64,000 nucleotides of DNA from Haloplanus salinarum (GCF_024498175.1 NZ_CP101823.1:2300987-2364986), one strand, 5' to 3'; numbered from the stretch's first letter, positions 42,359-51,983 are shown. Numbers and translations: made by a program. The notes: generated from the letters alone by a model not told the origin.

Positions 42359-44662
42359 GTGGACGACGTCGTCGACCGACTGCGGGAGCGGGACGGCACG
42401 GTCGCGGACTACCGAGTGGTGTCGGGACGCGACCCGACCTACGCCGACTGCGATCTGGAGTCGCGGCTCGCGGGGGCGCTCGACGAGCGCGGGGTCGACC
42501 GCCTGTACCGCCACCAGGTCGACGCCGTCGAGGCCGTCCGCGACGGCCGCGACGTCGTGTTGGCGACGCCGACCGCGAGCGGGAAGAGCCTCGCGTACAC
42601 GGTGCCGGCGTTCGAGCGGGCGATGGCCGAGGGGGAGCGAACGCTGTATCTCGGCCCACAGAACGCCCTGATCGCGGACCAGGCCGCGAGTCTGGAGGGC
42701 CTCGCGAGGGACCTGGGGTTCGGGAGCCGGGTGTCGGTCGCCACCTACACCGGTCGGCTCTCGCGGACCGAGAAGCGCGACGTCCGGGACCGCCGACCGA
42801 CGGTCCTGCTGTCGAACCCGGACATGCTCCACTACGGCCTGCTCCCGCACGGCCACCGGCTGTGGGAGTGGCTGTATTCGTCGCTCTCGCTCGTCGTGAT
42901 CGACGAGATCCACGGCTACCGCGGCGTGTTCGGGAGCCACGTCTCGCTCGTGCTCCGACGGCTCGCCCGCCTCTGTGAGCGGTTCGGGAGCGACCCCCAG
43001 TTCGTCTGCTGTTCGGCCACCATCGGCAACCCCGTCGAACACGCCGCGCGCCTGACGGGCCGCGAGGCGTCGTCGTTCGCCCTCGTCGACGAGGACACGA
43101 GCGGCCGGGGGCCACGGCACTGGCTGCTCTGGAACCCCCCCGAGTACGAGGGCACGGGCGGCTCGGGGCGCCGCCGGTCGAGTCACGTCGAGACGAAGCG
43201 GCTGTTCGCCGACCTGGTGGCGGCGGGCCACCAGACGCTCGCCTTCACCCGCGCGCGACAGACCGCCGAACGCTACGCGACCGAGAGCGCCGACGCCCTG
43301 CACGACCGGGGCGAACACGGCCTCGCGGGACGGATCGAGGCCTACCAGGCCTCGTTGCGCGACGAGCGCCGCCGCGAGGTCGAGGACGGCCTCCACGACG
43401 GCCGAGTGGCGGGCGTCTGGTCGACCAGCGCGCTCGAACTCGGCGTCGACGTGGGCGGACTGGACGCCGTCCTCCTCGACGGCTACCCCGGGACGCGGAT
43501 GTCGACGTTCCAGCGGGCGGGGCGCGCGGGGCGGGGGTCGGATCCCGCGCTCGTCGCCCTCGTCGCCGGCGAGGACCAGCTCGATCAGTACCTGATGGAC
43601 CACCCCGACACGCTCTTCGACGGCGATCCGGAGCGGGCGACGGTCGATCCCGGGAACGACCACCTGCTGCCGGACCACGTCGCCGCCGCGGCGACGGAGA
43701 ACTGGCTGTCCCGGGAGGACGAGTCACACTTCGGCGACGGCTTCCCCGACGTGGTGGCGGACCTGGAGGCCGCCGGGCGACTGGAGCGCCGGGAGACCGA
43801 CGCGGGCGTCCGCTGGACCCACGCCGGCGGGGGAAGCCCACAGCAGGCGACGAGTCTCCGGAGCGTGGACGACCGCGAGGTGGACCTGCTGGCCGACGGC
43901 GACGTGATCGCCACCCTGGGACTCGACGACGCCCTCCGGGACGCCCATCCGGGCGCCATCTACCACCACCAGGGACAGTCCTACGAGGTGACGGACCTCG
44001 ACCTGGACCGGGACGTCGCGACCCTCCAGGCGACGTGGGCGGACTACTACACTCGGGTGCTGACCGAGAAGTCGGTCGCGGTCGAGCGCGAGCGCGAGTC
44101 GACGGCGCTGTCGGCCCGCCCGGACACCGCGGTCCACCTCGCGGACGTGACCGTCACCGAACGGGTGACGGGGTTCGAGCGCCGGGATGCGGGCCGGGGC
44201 GAGACGCTCGGCCGCGAGACGCTCGACCTGCCGGAGACGACGCTGCGGACGACGGCGCTGTATTTCACCGTTCCGGGCGACGTGGAGGCGGAGATGCGGG
44301 CGCTCGGCGACTTCCCCGGCGGCATCCACGCCGCCGAACACGGCCTCATCTCGCTGTTTCCCCTCCATCTCCTCTGTGACCGGGCGGACGTGGGCGGCCT
44401 CTCGACGCCACACCACCCCCACACCGGCGCGAGCACCGTCTTCGTCTACGACGGCTACCCCGGCGGCGTCGGCCTCGCCCGCGGCGGCTACGAGCGGATC
44501 GAACCCCTGCTCTCGCGGACCGAACGGCTGATCGACGGCTGTGACTGCGCCGGCGGCTGCCCGGCCTGCGTCCAGTCGCCACACTGCGGGAACGCCAACG
44601 AGCCGCTGGCGCCGGCACCCGCGGTCCACCTGCTCGAATCGCTGACCGGGGCGACCGACTAG
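42359..44662 (+). CDS. DEAD/H-box helicase of the Hrq1 type with DUF1998 zinc domain
   Basis: A 767-residue superfamily 2 helicase. The motor has motif I TPTASGKSLAYTVP, motif II VVIDEIHGYRG, motif III CCSATIGNP and motif VI QRAGRAGRGSD. A winged-helix region follows at about 430-500. The C-terminal DUF1998 zinc site is CDCAGGCPACVQSPHCG (four cysteines) near residue 725. This layout matches Hrq1, a RecQ4-like 3'-5' helicase of fungi, bacteria and archaea linked to repair of crosslinks. The start is GTG 42359, because the conserved N-terminal region (YRHQVDAVEAVRDGRDVVLA) begins soon after and no ATG is available. Confidence 0.92.
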   Translation: MDDVVDRLRERDGTVADYRVVSGRDPTYADCDLESRLAGALDERGVDRLYRHQVDAVEAVRDGRDVVLATPTASGKSLAYTVPAFERAMAEGERTLYLGPQNALIADQAASLEGLARDLGFGSRVSVATYTGRLSRTEKRDVRDRRPTVLLSNPDMLHYGLLPHGHRLWEWLYSSLSLVVIDEIHGYRGVFGSHVSLVLRRLARLCERFGSDPQFVCCSATIGNPVEHAARLTGREASSFALVDEDTSGRGPRHWLLWNPPEYEGTGGSGRRRSSHVETKRLFADLVAAGHQTLAFTRARQTAERYATESADALHDRGEHGLAGRIEAYQASLRDERRREVEDGLHDGRVAGVWSTSALELGVDVGGLDAVLLDGYPGTRMSTFQRAGRAGRGSDPALVALVAGEDQLDQYLMDHPDTLFDGDPERATVDPGNDHLLPDHVAAAATENWLSREDESHFGDGFPDVVADLEAAGRLERRETDAGVRWTHAGGGSPQQATSLRSVDDREVDLLADGDVIATLGLDDALRDAHPGAIYHHQGQSYEVTDLDLDRDVATLQATWADYYTRVLTEKSVAVERERESTALSARPDTAVHLADVTVTERVTGFERRDAGRGETLGRETLDLPETTLRTTALYFTVPGDVEAEMRALGDFPGGIHAAEHGLISLFPLHLLCDRADVGGLSTPHHPHTGASTVFVYDGYPGGVGLARGGYERIEPLLSRTERLIDGCDCAGGCPACVQSPHCGNANEPLAPAPAVHLLESLTGATD

Positions 44663-44695
44663 CCGGACGATCACGAGTGTCGCGTCTGCGACGGT

Positions 44696-44735
44696 TTAGG
44701 GAGACCTAATCGACAGGTATTTTAGGTGGCCCTAA
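44696..44735 (+). promoter_or_regulatory. Two tandem DtxR-type palindromes over the RGP-like gene promoter
   Basis: TTAGGGAGACCTAA (44696-44709) and TTAGGTGGCCCTAA (44722-44735) are both TTAGG-N4-CCTAA, centred 26 bp apart. The second covers the TATA-like GGTATTTTA (44717-44725) and ends 12 nt before ATG 44748. The same palindrome precedes the iron transporter at 45945. DtxR/IdeR-family metal regulators bind TTAGG...CCTAA-type sites, so iron-dependent repression is likely. Confidence 0.75.
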
Positions 44736-44747
44736 AGAATGGCGGGC

Positions 44748-45914
44748 ATGGAAACGGACGTCTGCGTCATCGTACCGACCATCAGGGAGTACGAATGCGT
44801 GCGGTCCTACGTCGCGAACGCCGAGCGTCACGGCTTCGACACCGACCGACTGGAGTTCGTGCTGGTGACCGAGGACTTCTGCCCGGCGGGGGAGATGGAG
44901 GCGATGCTCGACGACCTCGGGGTCGCGGGCGAGGTGTTCGACGGGAGCCGGCGCGAGGAGTGGTTCGAGGCCCAGGACGTCGGCGAGTACAGCCACCTGA
45001 TCCCGGCGGCGAGCCACGCCCAGACGAGTTTCGGCCTGCTGTACCTGTGGGCCAACGACCATCCCTACGCCGTCTTCATCGACGACGACACACGGCCCCA
45101 CGAGACCGTCGATTTCTTCGGCACCCACCTCGACAACCTGACCGAGGAGCGGACCGTCGAGTCGGTGCGGTCGGACACGAACTGGGTGAACGTGCTGTAC
45201 CACGCAGCCGACGAACACGGCCTCTACCCCCGTGGCTACCCCTACTCGGCGATGGACGAGACGGTCGAGACTGGCGAGGCCGAACTCACGGACGTCGTCG
45301 CCTCGCAGGGCCTGTGGACGAACGTCCCCGACCTCGACGCGGTGCGCATCCTGATGGACGGCGACCTGCAGGGGCAGGCCGAGACGCGCCTCACCGCCGA
45401 CGACTTCGGCCCGGACTTCGTCGCCGAACCCGGTCAGTATCTCACCGTCTGCTCGATGAACCTCGCCTTCCGCCGCGAGGTCGTTCCCGCGTTCTACCAG
45501 TTGCCCATGGACGACAACGAGTGGTCGGTGGGACGGTTCGACGACATCTGGAGCGGCGTGTTCCTCAAACGCGCTGCGGACCTGCTGGACAAACGGATCG
45601 TCAGCGGCGACCCGCTCTGTCGCCACGACAAGGCGCCCCGGTCGACGTTCGACGACCTGCACAACGAGGTGGCGGGGCTGGAACTGAACGAACACCTCTG
45701 GGAACTGGTCGACGACGTCGACCCGGCCGTCGAGAGTCGGGGCGCCGAGGCGTACGCCACCATCTTCGCCTCGATGGCCGACGCGCTGATCGAGGCGGAG
45801 GCCGACTACCGCAACGGCGAGTTCCTCGCACACGTCGGCGAACACATGCACGACTGGCTGGACTGCCTCGACGAACTCCAGTCCGTCGAGCGCGCGGTGC
45901 CGGCCGACGACTGA
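44748..45914 (+). CDS. Reversibly-glycosylated-polypeptide-like (alpha-1,4-glucan-protein synthase family) protein
   Basis: A 388-residue soluble protein resembling plant reversibly glycosylated polypeptides / UDP-arabinopyranose mutases. It begins METDVCVIVPTIREYECVRS. A DDD metal/nucleotide motif lies in PYAVFIDDDTRPHETVDFFG near residue 110, and EPGQYLTVCSMNLAFRREVV near 230 is a typical family block. Archaeal members are annotated from similarity only; their substrate is unknown. The two palindromes at 44696-44735 put it under probable iron control. ATG 44748 is preferred over 44739 for TATA spacing. A further promoter separates it from the iron transporter genes downstream. Confidence 0.8.
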   Translation: METDVCVIVPTIREYECVRSYVANAERHGFDTDRLEFVLVTEDFCPAGEMEAMLDDLGVAGEVFDGSRREEWFEAQDVGEYSHLIPAASHAQTSFGLLYLWANDHPYAVFIDDDTRPHETVDFFGTHLDNLTEERTVESVRSDTNWVNVLYHAADEHGLYPRGYPYSAMDETVETGEAELTDVVASQGLWTNVPDLDAVRILMDGDLQGQAETRLTADDFGPDFVAEPGQYLTVCSMNLAFRREVVPAFYQLPMDDNEWSVGRFDDIWSGVFLKRAADLLDKRIVSGDPLCRHDKAPRSTFDDLHNEVAGLELNEHLWELVDDVDPAVESRGAEAYATIFASMADALIEAEADYRNGEFLAHVGEHMHDWLDCLDELQSVERAVPADD

Positions 45915-45933
45915 CCGCTCGCCGAATCGGCAA

Positions 45934-45958
45934 GTATAAGTGTTTTAGGGCGGCCTAA
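45934..45958 (+). promoter_or_regulatory. Promoter and DtxR-type operator of the iron transporter
   Basis: GTATAAG at 45934-45940 is a TATA box about 29 nt before the ATG at 45966. Immediately downstream, TTTAGGGCGGCCTAAA (45944-45959) is a perfect 6+4+6 palindrome lying between the TATA box and the start codon, a classical repression position. Its half-sites are identical to those at 44722-44735. Confidence 0.75.
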
Positions 45959-45965
45959 ACGAACT

Positions 45966-47123
45966 ATGGAAGACGATACTTCGCGATCCCTCCGACGGCG
46001 TCGGTTCCTCGCGACTGGCGCGGCCGCGACGGTCGGTGCGCTGGCTGGGTGTAACGGACTGCCTGGCGGAGGTGGCGACGGCGGCGACGGCGGCGACGGA
46101 ACGGTCAGCCTGAGTTCGTTCCGCGGATCCGGACCGCTCATCGAGAACCGGGCGTCGCTGAGCGGGACCCGGATCGCCGACCTCCCCGACCTCTCGGGGG
46201 AGCTCACCATCTACCTCGGTGGCGGCGAGGGAGGGCTGTACCGCGACCTGCTGGCGACGTTCTCGCAGATCTACCCCGACTTCACCGCCCGTCCCCGTGA
46301 GGGCGGGACCGCACAGCTCGCCAACACCATCATCGAAGAGGGCGAGAACACCCCCGCCGACGTGTTCTGGGCGGTCGACGCCGGCTCGCTCGGCGCGGTC
46401 GACGAAGCGGACATGGCGGCGGACCTCTCGAGCGACGTCGTCGAGTCGGTGCCCGAGGAGTTCCACCCCACGGACCGGTGGGTCGGGACCGCGGGCCGCG
46501 CCCGGAGCGTCCCGTACAACACGAACGCGCTCTCGGCCGACGACATCCCGGACACGGTGATGGACTTCCCCGAGACGGAGGCGCTGACGGAGGCGATGGG
46601 GTGGGCGCCGACCTACGGGGCGTTCCAGGCGTTCGTCACGGCGATGCGGCTCATCGAGGGCGAGTCCGCGACCCGCGAGTGGCTCCAGGCCATGCTCGAC
46701 AGCGGCGTCACGGAGTACCCCGACGAGTTCCTGACCTCCAACGCCGTCGCTGACGGCGAGATCGGCGCCGGCTTCGCCAACCACTACTACGCGCTGCGGG
46801 TGCGTTCGGCACGCTCGGACGCGCCGCTCGATCTGGCCTTTACCAGCGGCGACGCGGGCGCGCTGATCAACATCGCCGGCGCGGCGGTCGTCCAGGGCAC
46901 CGAGCAGTCGGACCTCGCCGAGAACTTCGTCCGACACCTCCTCACGGTCGAGGCCCAGGAGTTCTTCGCCACCCGGACGTTCGCCTACCCGATGATCCCC
47001 GGCGTGCCGCCGGTCGGCGGCCTCCCCACCATCGACGAGCTGAACCCGCCGTCGATCGACCTCCAGGAACTCGCGAACGTCGAACCGACCCTCCAGCTCA
47101 TGCGGGACGTGGGCGTGCTCTAG
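45966..47123 (+). CDS. Iron(III) ABC transporter substrate-binding lipoprotein
   Basis: A 385-residue FbpA-type binding protein. The N terminus has a twin-arginine signal (SLRRRRFLATGAAATVGALA) and a lipobox cysteine in LAGCNGLPG, then a Gly/Asp-rich linker. The folded part begins LSGELTIYLGGGEGGLYRDL and contains ADVFWAVDAGSLGAVDEADM, ARSVPYNTNAL and FANHYYALRVRS. The tyrosine pair in NHYYALR fits the iron-coordinating tyrosines of FbpA proteins. It is the first gene of the operon with permease and ATPase, under a DtxR-like site. Iron is the likely cargo. Confidence 0.9.
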   Translation: MEDDTSRSLRRRRFLATGAAATVGALAGCNGLPGGGGDGGDGGDGTVSLSSFRGSGPLIENRASLSGTRIADLPDLSGELTIYLGGGEGGLYRDLLATFSQIYPDFTARPREGGTAQLANTIIEEGENTPADVFWAVDAGSLGAVDEADMAADLSSDVVESVPEEFHPTDRWVGTAGRARSVPYNTNALSADDIPDTVMDFPETEALTEAMGWAPTYGAFQAFVTAMRLIEGESATREWLQAMLDSGVTEYPDEFLTSNAVADGEIGAGFANHYYALRVRSARSDAPLDLAFTSGDAGALINIAGAAVVQGTEQSDLAENFVRHLLTVEAQEFFATRTFAYPMIPGVPPVGGLPTIDELNPPSIDLQELANVEPTLQLMRDVGVL

Positions 47124-47126
47124 GGG

Positions 47127-48764
47127 ATGAGTCGCGAGGATACCGGCGTTCGGCGGGCGGTCGACTGGCTCCGTGACGCCGCCGTCTCGCCGACGCGCGA
47201 GGGCTCCAACCCGCTCGTCGCGGGCGTGGCCGTCTTGGTCGCGGTGACGGTTATCTCGCCGCTCCTCTGGCTGTTCCTCCGGGCGGCCGCGGTCGGGCCA
47301 CGGGAGGCGCTGTCGATCCTCGTGACACCATCGACGGTCGACGTGTTCGTCAACAGCGTCGCGCTCGTGGCGTCGGTCACCGGCCTCTCGGTCGCGCTCG
47401 GCGTCCCGCTGGCGGTGTTGACGGTGTTGAGCGACCTGCCCTTCCGCCGGTTCTGGACCGTGGCGCTGTCGCTCCCGCTGGTGGTGCCGAGCTACCTCGG
47501 CGCGTTCGCGTTCGTCTCGGCGTTCGGCCCGCGGGGCGAACTCGCCGAACTCCTGTCGCCGCTTGGGGTCACGGTGCCGACCGTCTACGGCTTCGAGGGC
47601 GCGACCCTCGTCCTCGGCCTGTTCGTCTATCCGTACGTCTTCCTGACGACCCGGGCGTCCCTGCTCTCGTTCGACACCGAGCAGTTGGAGGCGGCCCAGA
47701 CGCTCAACCACGGCTTCCGATCGGCGTTCCGTCGCGTCGTCCTCCCACAGATCGCTCCGGGGATGACCGCCGGCGCGCTCCTCGTCGCCTTCTACGCGCT
47801 GTCGGACTTCGGGACGCCCGCGATCATGCATTTCGACACGTTCACGCGGGTCATCTACGTCCAGTACAACAACTTCGGCCGCGGGACCGCGTCGCTGCTC
47901 TCGATCCAGCTGCTGGCGGTGACCGCGCTGGTCCTGTTTCTCGAATCCCGGCTCGGCGACGCCGGCGGCGACGGGTACGGCGGCGGCGTCGTCGGCACGG
48001 ACTCGCCCGTCGCCTCGCTCGGGTGGGCCAAGGTCCCGGCGCTCGCGTTCTGTGCGCTCGTCGCCGCGCTGACGCTCGTGGTGCCCGTCGCCATCTTCGG
48101 CATGTGGCTGTTGCGGACCGGGCCCGGCTACGCGTCCGCCGGCATCGGCTTCCAGTGGGACTTCGCCATCAACTCCGTCTACGTGTCCGTCCTCGCCGCG
48201 GCGGGGACGGTGCTCGCGGCGCTCCCCATCGCCTACGTCTCGGCGCGGTCGGACTCGCGGCTCGCACGGCTCCTGGAACGGTCGACGTACGTCGGCTACG
48301 CCGTGCCGGGCATCGTCCTCGCGCTCGCGCTGGTGTTCCTCGGGGCGAACTACCTCCCCTGGCTCTACCAGACGCTCCCCCTGCTGGTGTTCGCGTACGT
48401 CGTTCGCTTCCTGCCACAGGCGGTCGGGTCCACCCGGTCGTCGGTGATGCAGGTGGACGCGAAACTACTCGGCGCGGCCCGCACCCTCGGGGAGACGCCC
48501 CGGGGTGCGTTCCGGCGCGTGACCCTGCCGCTGATCGCCCCTGGACTCGTCGCCGGCGCCGCGCTCGTCTTCCTGACGACGATGAAGGAGCTCCCGGCGA
48601 CGCTCATCCTGCATCCGACGGGCTTTACAACCCTAGTGACCTACATCTGGCGTGTGCAAGAAGCGGGCTACTACGGACGGGCCGCGCTCCCGGCGCTGGT
48701 ACTGGTCGCCGTCTCCGCGCTCTCGATGATCCTGCTCTTGCGACAGGAGGGAGACGATGGCTGA
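47127..48764 (+). CDS. Iron ABC transporter permease (fused FbpB type)
   Basis: A 545-residue permease with about 12 helices in two homologous halves. Each half carries the EAA loop that contacts the ATPase: LEAAQTLNHGFRSAFRRVVL near residue 190 and LGAARTLGETPRGAFRRVTL near 450. The double-length permease is typical of Fe(III)/FbpB and thiamine ThiP-like systems. Neighbours point to iron. It starts 3 nt after the binding-protein stop and overlaps the ATPase gene by 8 nt. Confidence 0.92.
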   Translation: MSREDTGVRRAVDWLRDAAVSPTREGSNPLVAGVAVLVAVTVISPLLWLFLRAAAVGPREALSILVTPSTVDVFVNSVALVASVTGLSVALGVPLAVLTVLSDLPFRRFWTVALSLPLVVPSYLGAFAFVSAFGPRGELAELLSPLGVTVPTVYGFEGATLVLGLFVYPYVFLTTRASLLSFDTEQLEAAQTLNHGFRSAFRRVVLPQIAPGMTAGALLVAFYALSDFGTPAIMHFDTFTRVIYVQYNNFGRGTASLLSIQLLAVTALVLFLESRLGDAGGDGYGGGVVGTDSPVASLGWAKVPALAFCALVAALTLVVPVAIFGMWLLRTGPGYASAGIGFQWDFAINSVYVSVLAAAGTVLAALPIAYVSARSDSRLARLLERSTYVGYAVPGIVLALALVFLGANYLPWLYQTLPLLVFAYVVRFLPQAVGSTRSSVMQVDAKLLGAARTLGETPRGAFRRVTLPLIAPGLVAGAALVFLTTMKELPATLILHPTGFTTLVTYIWRVQEAGYYGRAALPALVLVAVSALSMILLLRQEGDDG

Positions 48765-49887
48765 AGATACACTGGGGATGACCCGTCGGTCGACGACGGA
48801 GACGGGGGATCCGGCGGACGCACCGTCGATGCTGACGCTCGACGGCGTGACGAAACGCTACGGTCCCGAGACGGCGGTCAACGGCATCGACCTGACGGTC
48901 CGCGACGGTGAACTGCTCACGCTCCTCGGGCCGTCGGGGTGTGGCAAGACGACGACGCTCCGCATGATCGCCGGCCTGGCGATGCCGACGAGCGGGCAGG
49001 TCCGCGTCGACGGCGAGGCGGTCGCCGCCGACGGCGACGGCGTCCCCCCCGAACAGCGGGACGTGGGCATGGTGTTTCAGGAGTTCGCCCTGTTCCCGCA
49101 CCTGACCGTGGCCGAGAACGTCGGCTTCGGCCTCGACGACTGGGACGCCGACGAGCGCGAACGCCGAGTGGCCGACCTGCTCGATCTGGTCGGCCTCTCG
49201 GAGTTCGCGGACCGCTCGCCCGAGAACCTCTCGGGCGGGCAACGACAGCGCGTCGCGCTCGCCCGGTCGCTCGCGCCCGAACCCGAGGTCCTCCTGCTCG
49301 ACGAGCCCTTCGCCAACCTCGACATCCGACTCCGCGAGCGCATGCGCGAGGAGGTCCGCCGCATCATCAAGGAGACGAACGTCACCGCCGTCTCCGTCAC
49401 CCACGACCAGGAGGAGGCGCTCTCCATCTCCGACCGGGTGGCGGTGATGAACGACGGTCAGATCGAGCAGGTGGGCCGACCGGAGTCCGTGTTCGAGCAT
49501 CCGAAATCCCGGTTCGTCGCGGACTTCCTCGGGCAGGCGAGTTTCCTAACCGGCCGGCTGGCCGAGAACCACATCGACACCGGTCTCGGGACGCTCTCGG
49601 CCGACCTGCTCCAGGGGTTGAGCTCCGAGTACGACGGCGCCAGGATCGACGTGCTCGTCCGCCCGGACGACCTGCGGGCGACGCCGTGTGACGGCGACCG
49701 CCGGACCGGCAACGGCACGCTCGTCGGTCGCCAGTACACCGGCCCCTCGTTCGTGTACGCCGTCGAACTCGACACGGGCGACGTCGTCCACTGCGAGCAC
49801 AACCACTCGACCGACCACGAACTCGGCGAACGGGTCACGGTCGACCTCGTCGCCGACCACACGCTGGCGTGGTACCCCGCGGAGTGA
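48757..49887 (+). CDS. Iron ABC transporter ATP-binding protein (FbpC type)
   Basis: A 376-residue ATPase. Walker A is LLGPSGCGKTTTLRM near residue 60, the Q-loop is MVFQEFALFPHLTV, the signature is NLSGGQRQRVALARSLA, and Walker B is VLLLDEPFANLD. The switch histidine is in VTHDQEEALSISD. A C-terminal TOBE-like regulatory domain covers about 265-370. It energises the preceding permease. Its stop codon overlaps the GTG start of the next gene by 4 nt (GTGA), so the glycosyltransferase may be co-translated with the iron operon. Confidence 0.92.
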   Translation: MAEDTLGMTRRSTTETGDPADAPSMLTLDGVTKRYGPETAVNGIDLTVRDGELLTLLGPSGCGKTTTLRMIAGLAMPTSGQVRVDGEAVAADGDGVPPEQRDVGMVFQEFALFPHLTVAENVGFGLDDWDADERERRVADLLDLVGLSEFADRSPENLSGGQRQRVALARSLAPEPEVLLLDEPFANLDIRLRERMREEVRRIIKETNVTAVSVTHDQEEALSISDRVAVMNDGQIEQVGRPESVFEHPKSRFVADFLGQASFLTGRLAENHIDTGLGTLSADLLQGLSSEYDGARIDVLVRPDDLRATPCDGDRRTGNGTLVGRQYTGPSFVYAVELDTGDVVHCEHNHSTDHELGERVTVDLVADHTLAWYPAE

Positions 49888-51983
49888 CCGACGGATCGGG
49901 GCGGCTCACCCCCCGAACCTACCGCCTGCTCGCCGCCGCCCTCGCCGTCGGCGGGGGGTTGCTCGTCCTGCTGGTGGCCACGCGCCTGTTTCCGTATCAC
50001 TCGCTCAACCACGACGAGGGCGTCTACCTCCAGCAGGCGGCGATGCTCCTCGACGGCCGGGTGTTCCTGCGACCGCCCGTCGCGGAGGCCTACCGGCCGT
50101 GGTTCTTCGTCGAGACGCCCGACGGGGCGCTGTACTCGAAGTACGCCCCCGTCCCGGCGGTGATGTTCGCCGTCGGCGAACTCCTCGGGGGCTACCGCCT
50201 CGCGCTGGCGGGAATCGCGGCGGCCAACCTCGCGCTCACCTACACCCTCGTCGCCGGGGTGTTCGACCGGCGCCGAGGCCTGCTCGCGGCCGTCTTCCTG
50301 CTTACCTCTCCGCTTTTCCTGATCGAGTCGTCGGTCTTCCTCCCGTACGCGCCGACGACGCTCCTCAACCTCGCGTTCGCGGTGGCGTACTTCCACGCCC
50401 GGCGGACCGGGAGCCCCCGGGCCGCCGCCGTCGCCGGCCTCGCGGTGGGGATGGCCTTCTTCGCCCGCCCCTACACGGCCGTCCTCTTCGCGACGCCCTT
50501 CATCGTCCACGCGCTGTGGACGCTTCGCGGCCTGGATCGCGCGGTCGTCGCCCGGCAGGCCGCGACGGCCGCGCTCGGCCTCGTCGGGGTCGGCGTGGCG
50601 CTCGGGTACAACGCCCTCACGACCGGCGACCCGCTCGTGTTCCCCTACGAGGCGTTCGCCCCGCGGGACGGCCTCGGCTTCGGCCACCGCGAGATCCTCG
50701 CGTACTCGCGGCAGTACACCCCCGAACTGGCCCTCCGGGTCAACGGCCGGGTGCTCGCGATCCTGTTCGGCGAGTGGGTCGCCGCCGGCCCCGTCGGAAC
50801 GCTTCTGGCGGCCGTCGGCGTCGCCGGCCTCCTCCGGCGCCTGTACCGCGACCGGTCGGCCGACCCGCGGCGACTCGTCCTCGCCGGCCTGTTCGTCTCG
50901 GTGGCCGTCGGCAACGTCTACTTCTGGGGGAACCTGAACGTCCTCGGCGACCTCGGGCAGGCGAACGACGGACTGGTGGCGAACCTCGGGCCGTACTACC
51001 ACTTCGACCTGCTGGTGCCGACGGCGGCCTTCGCCGCCCACGGCGCCGTGACCGGCGGCGAGCGGGTCCGGGCGACGCTCGCGGCGCGGGTCCCCGGCGC
51101 CGCGCGGCGACGCCGGATCGGGGTCGCCGTCGCGGTGCTCTGTCTCCTCGCGTTCGCGGTGCCGGCGGCGACGGCGCTCGCCGACCCCGTCGAGCGCAAC
51201 GCCGAGGTGACCGAGACGTACCGGAGCGCGTACGCCCCTGTGGACGGGATCGAGGACGGATCGCTCGTCTTCCTCCCGACGCCGTACGGCGACTGGATGA
51301 ACCACCCGTTCCAGGCGCTTCGCAACGATCCCGACTTCGACGGCGACGTCGTGTACGCGCTCCGGGAACGACAGTTCGACGTCGTCGACGCCCACCCCGG
51401 GCGGACGCTGTACCGCTACACCTACCGCGGGACGTGGGCGCCGACCGCCGGCCAGACGGTGCGCCCGCGGATCCAGCCCGTCGACCACGTCGCCGGCGAG
51501 CGGGTCGTCCTCGACCTGCGACTCGGCGTGCCGCCGGGCGTCGAACGCGTCTCCATCCGCCTCGAATCGGAGGAGGGGCAGGCCTACTACGTCACGAACG
51601 GCACGCCGACGCTCGCCACCCCGTCGCTGGTCGTCGGCGACGGCCGCGCCCGCCTCCGCGGCGTGACGGCGGTGGACGGGAACGCGACGGTCCCGGTCGA
51701 CGACCGCGACGAACTGCGGGTGACGGCCTTCGCCGACTACGGCGCGGGCAACGGGTTCAGCTACCGACTCGAACTGCCGACGGCGACCGAGGGCGACCGG
51801 ACCCGCGCCCTGACGCCCTACGTCGAGGTCTGCCGGCGGGCGCTGCGGTGTGGCGGCGAGGCGGCATACGTCCCCGAGACGGCGCGCGACGGTGTCGTCG
51901 TGGAACACGACCTCCGAGCGACGAACGCCACGGTGTCGGCCGACCGCGACCCCGCGCTCACAGCAGCGTCAACCGGGTCGTGA
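49884..51983 (+). CDS. GT39-like membrane glycosyltransferase
   Basis: A 699-residue membrane protein. The first roughly 425 residues hold about ten to eleven helices. An acidic pair in the first outside loop, LNHDEGVYLQQAAMLLDG, is in the place of the catalytic DE of GT-C enzymes (ArnT/PMT, GT39). The C-terminal 270 residues are a soluble beta-rich domain outside the membrane. Such enzymes use polyprenyl-phosphate sugars. The start GTG 49884 overlaps the iron ATPase stop by 4 nt. The last 26 nt overlap the convergent Vms1-like gene. A link with the RGP-like sugar protein upstream is possible but unproven. Confidence 0.8.
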   Translation: MTDGSGRLTPRTYRLLAAALAVGGGLLVLLVATRLFPYHSLNHDEGVYLQQAAMLLDGRVFLRPPVAEAYRPWFFVETPDGALYSKYAPVPAVMFAVGELLGGYRLALAGIAAANLALTYTLVAGVFDRRRGLLAAVFLLTSPLFLIESSVFLPYAPTTLLNLAFAVAYFHARRTGSPRAAAVAGLAVGMAFFARPYTAVLFATPFIVHALWTLRGLDRAVVARQAATAALGLVGVGVALGYNALTTGDPLVFPYEAFAPRDGLGFGHREILAYSRQYTPELALRVNGRVLAILFGEWVAAGPVGTLLAAVGVAGLLRRLYRDRSADPRRLVLAGLFVSVAVGNVYFWGNLNVLGDLGQANDGLVANLGPYYHFDLLVPTAAFAAHGAVTGGERVRATLAARVPGAARRRRIGVAVAVLCLLAFAVPAATALADPVERNAEVTETYRSAYAPVDGIEDGSLVFLPTPYGDWMNHPFQALRNDPDFDGDVVYALRERQFDVVDAHPGRTLYRYTYRGTWAPTAGQTVRPRIQPVDHVAGERVVLDLRLGVPPGVERVSIRLESEEGQAYYVTNGTPTLATPSLVVGDGRARLRGVTAVDGNATVPVDDRDELRVTAFADYGAGNGFSYRLELPTATEGDRTRALTPYVEVCRRALRCGGEAAYVPETARDGVVVEHDLRATNATVSADRDPALTAASTGS

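Noticed and set aside
42359-44662. Defence-system helicase
   Set aside because: The C-terminal four-cysteine DUF1998 region fits the Hrq1 repair type and no nuclease, methylase or toxin gene lies beside it.
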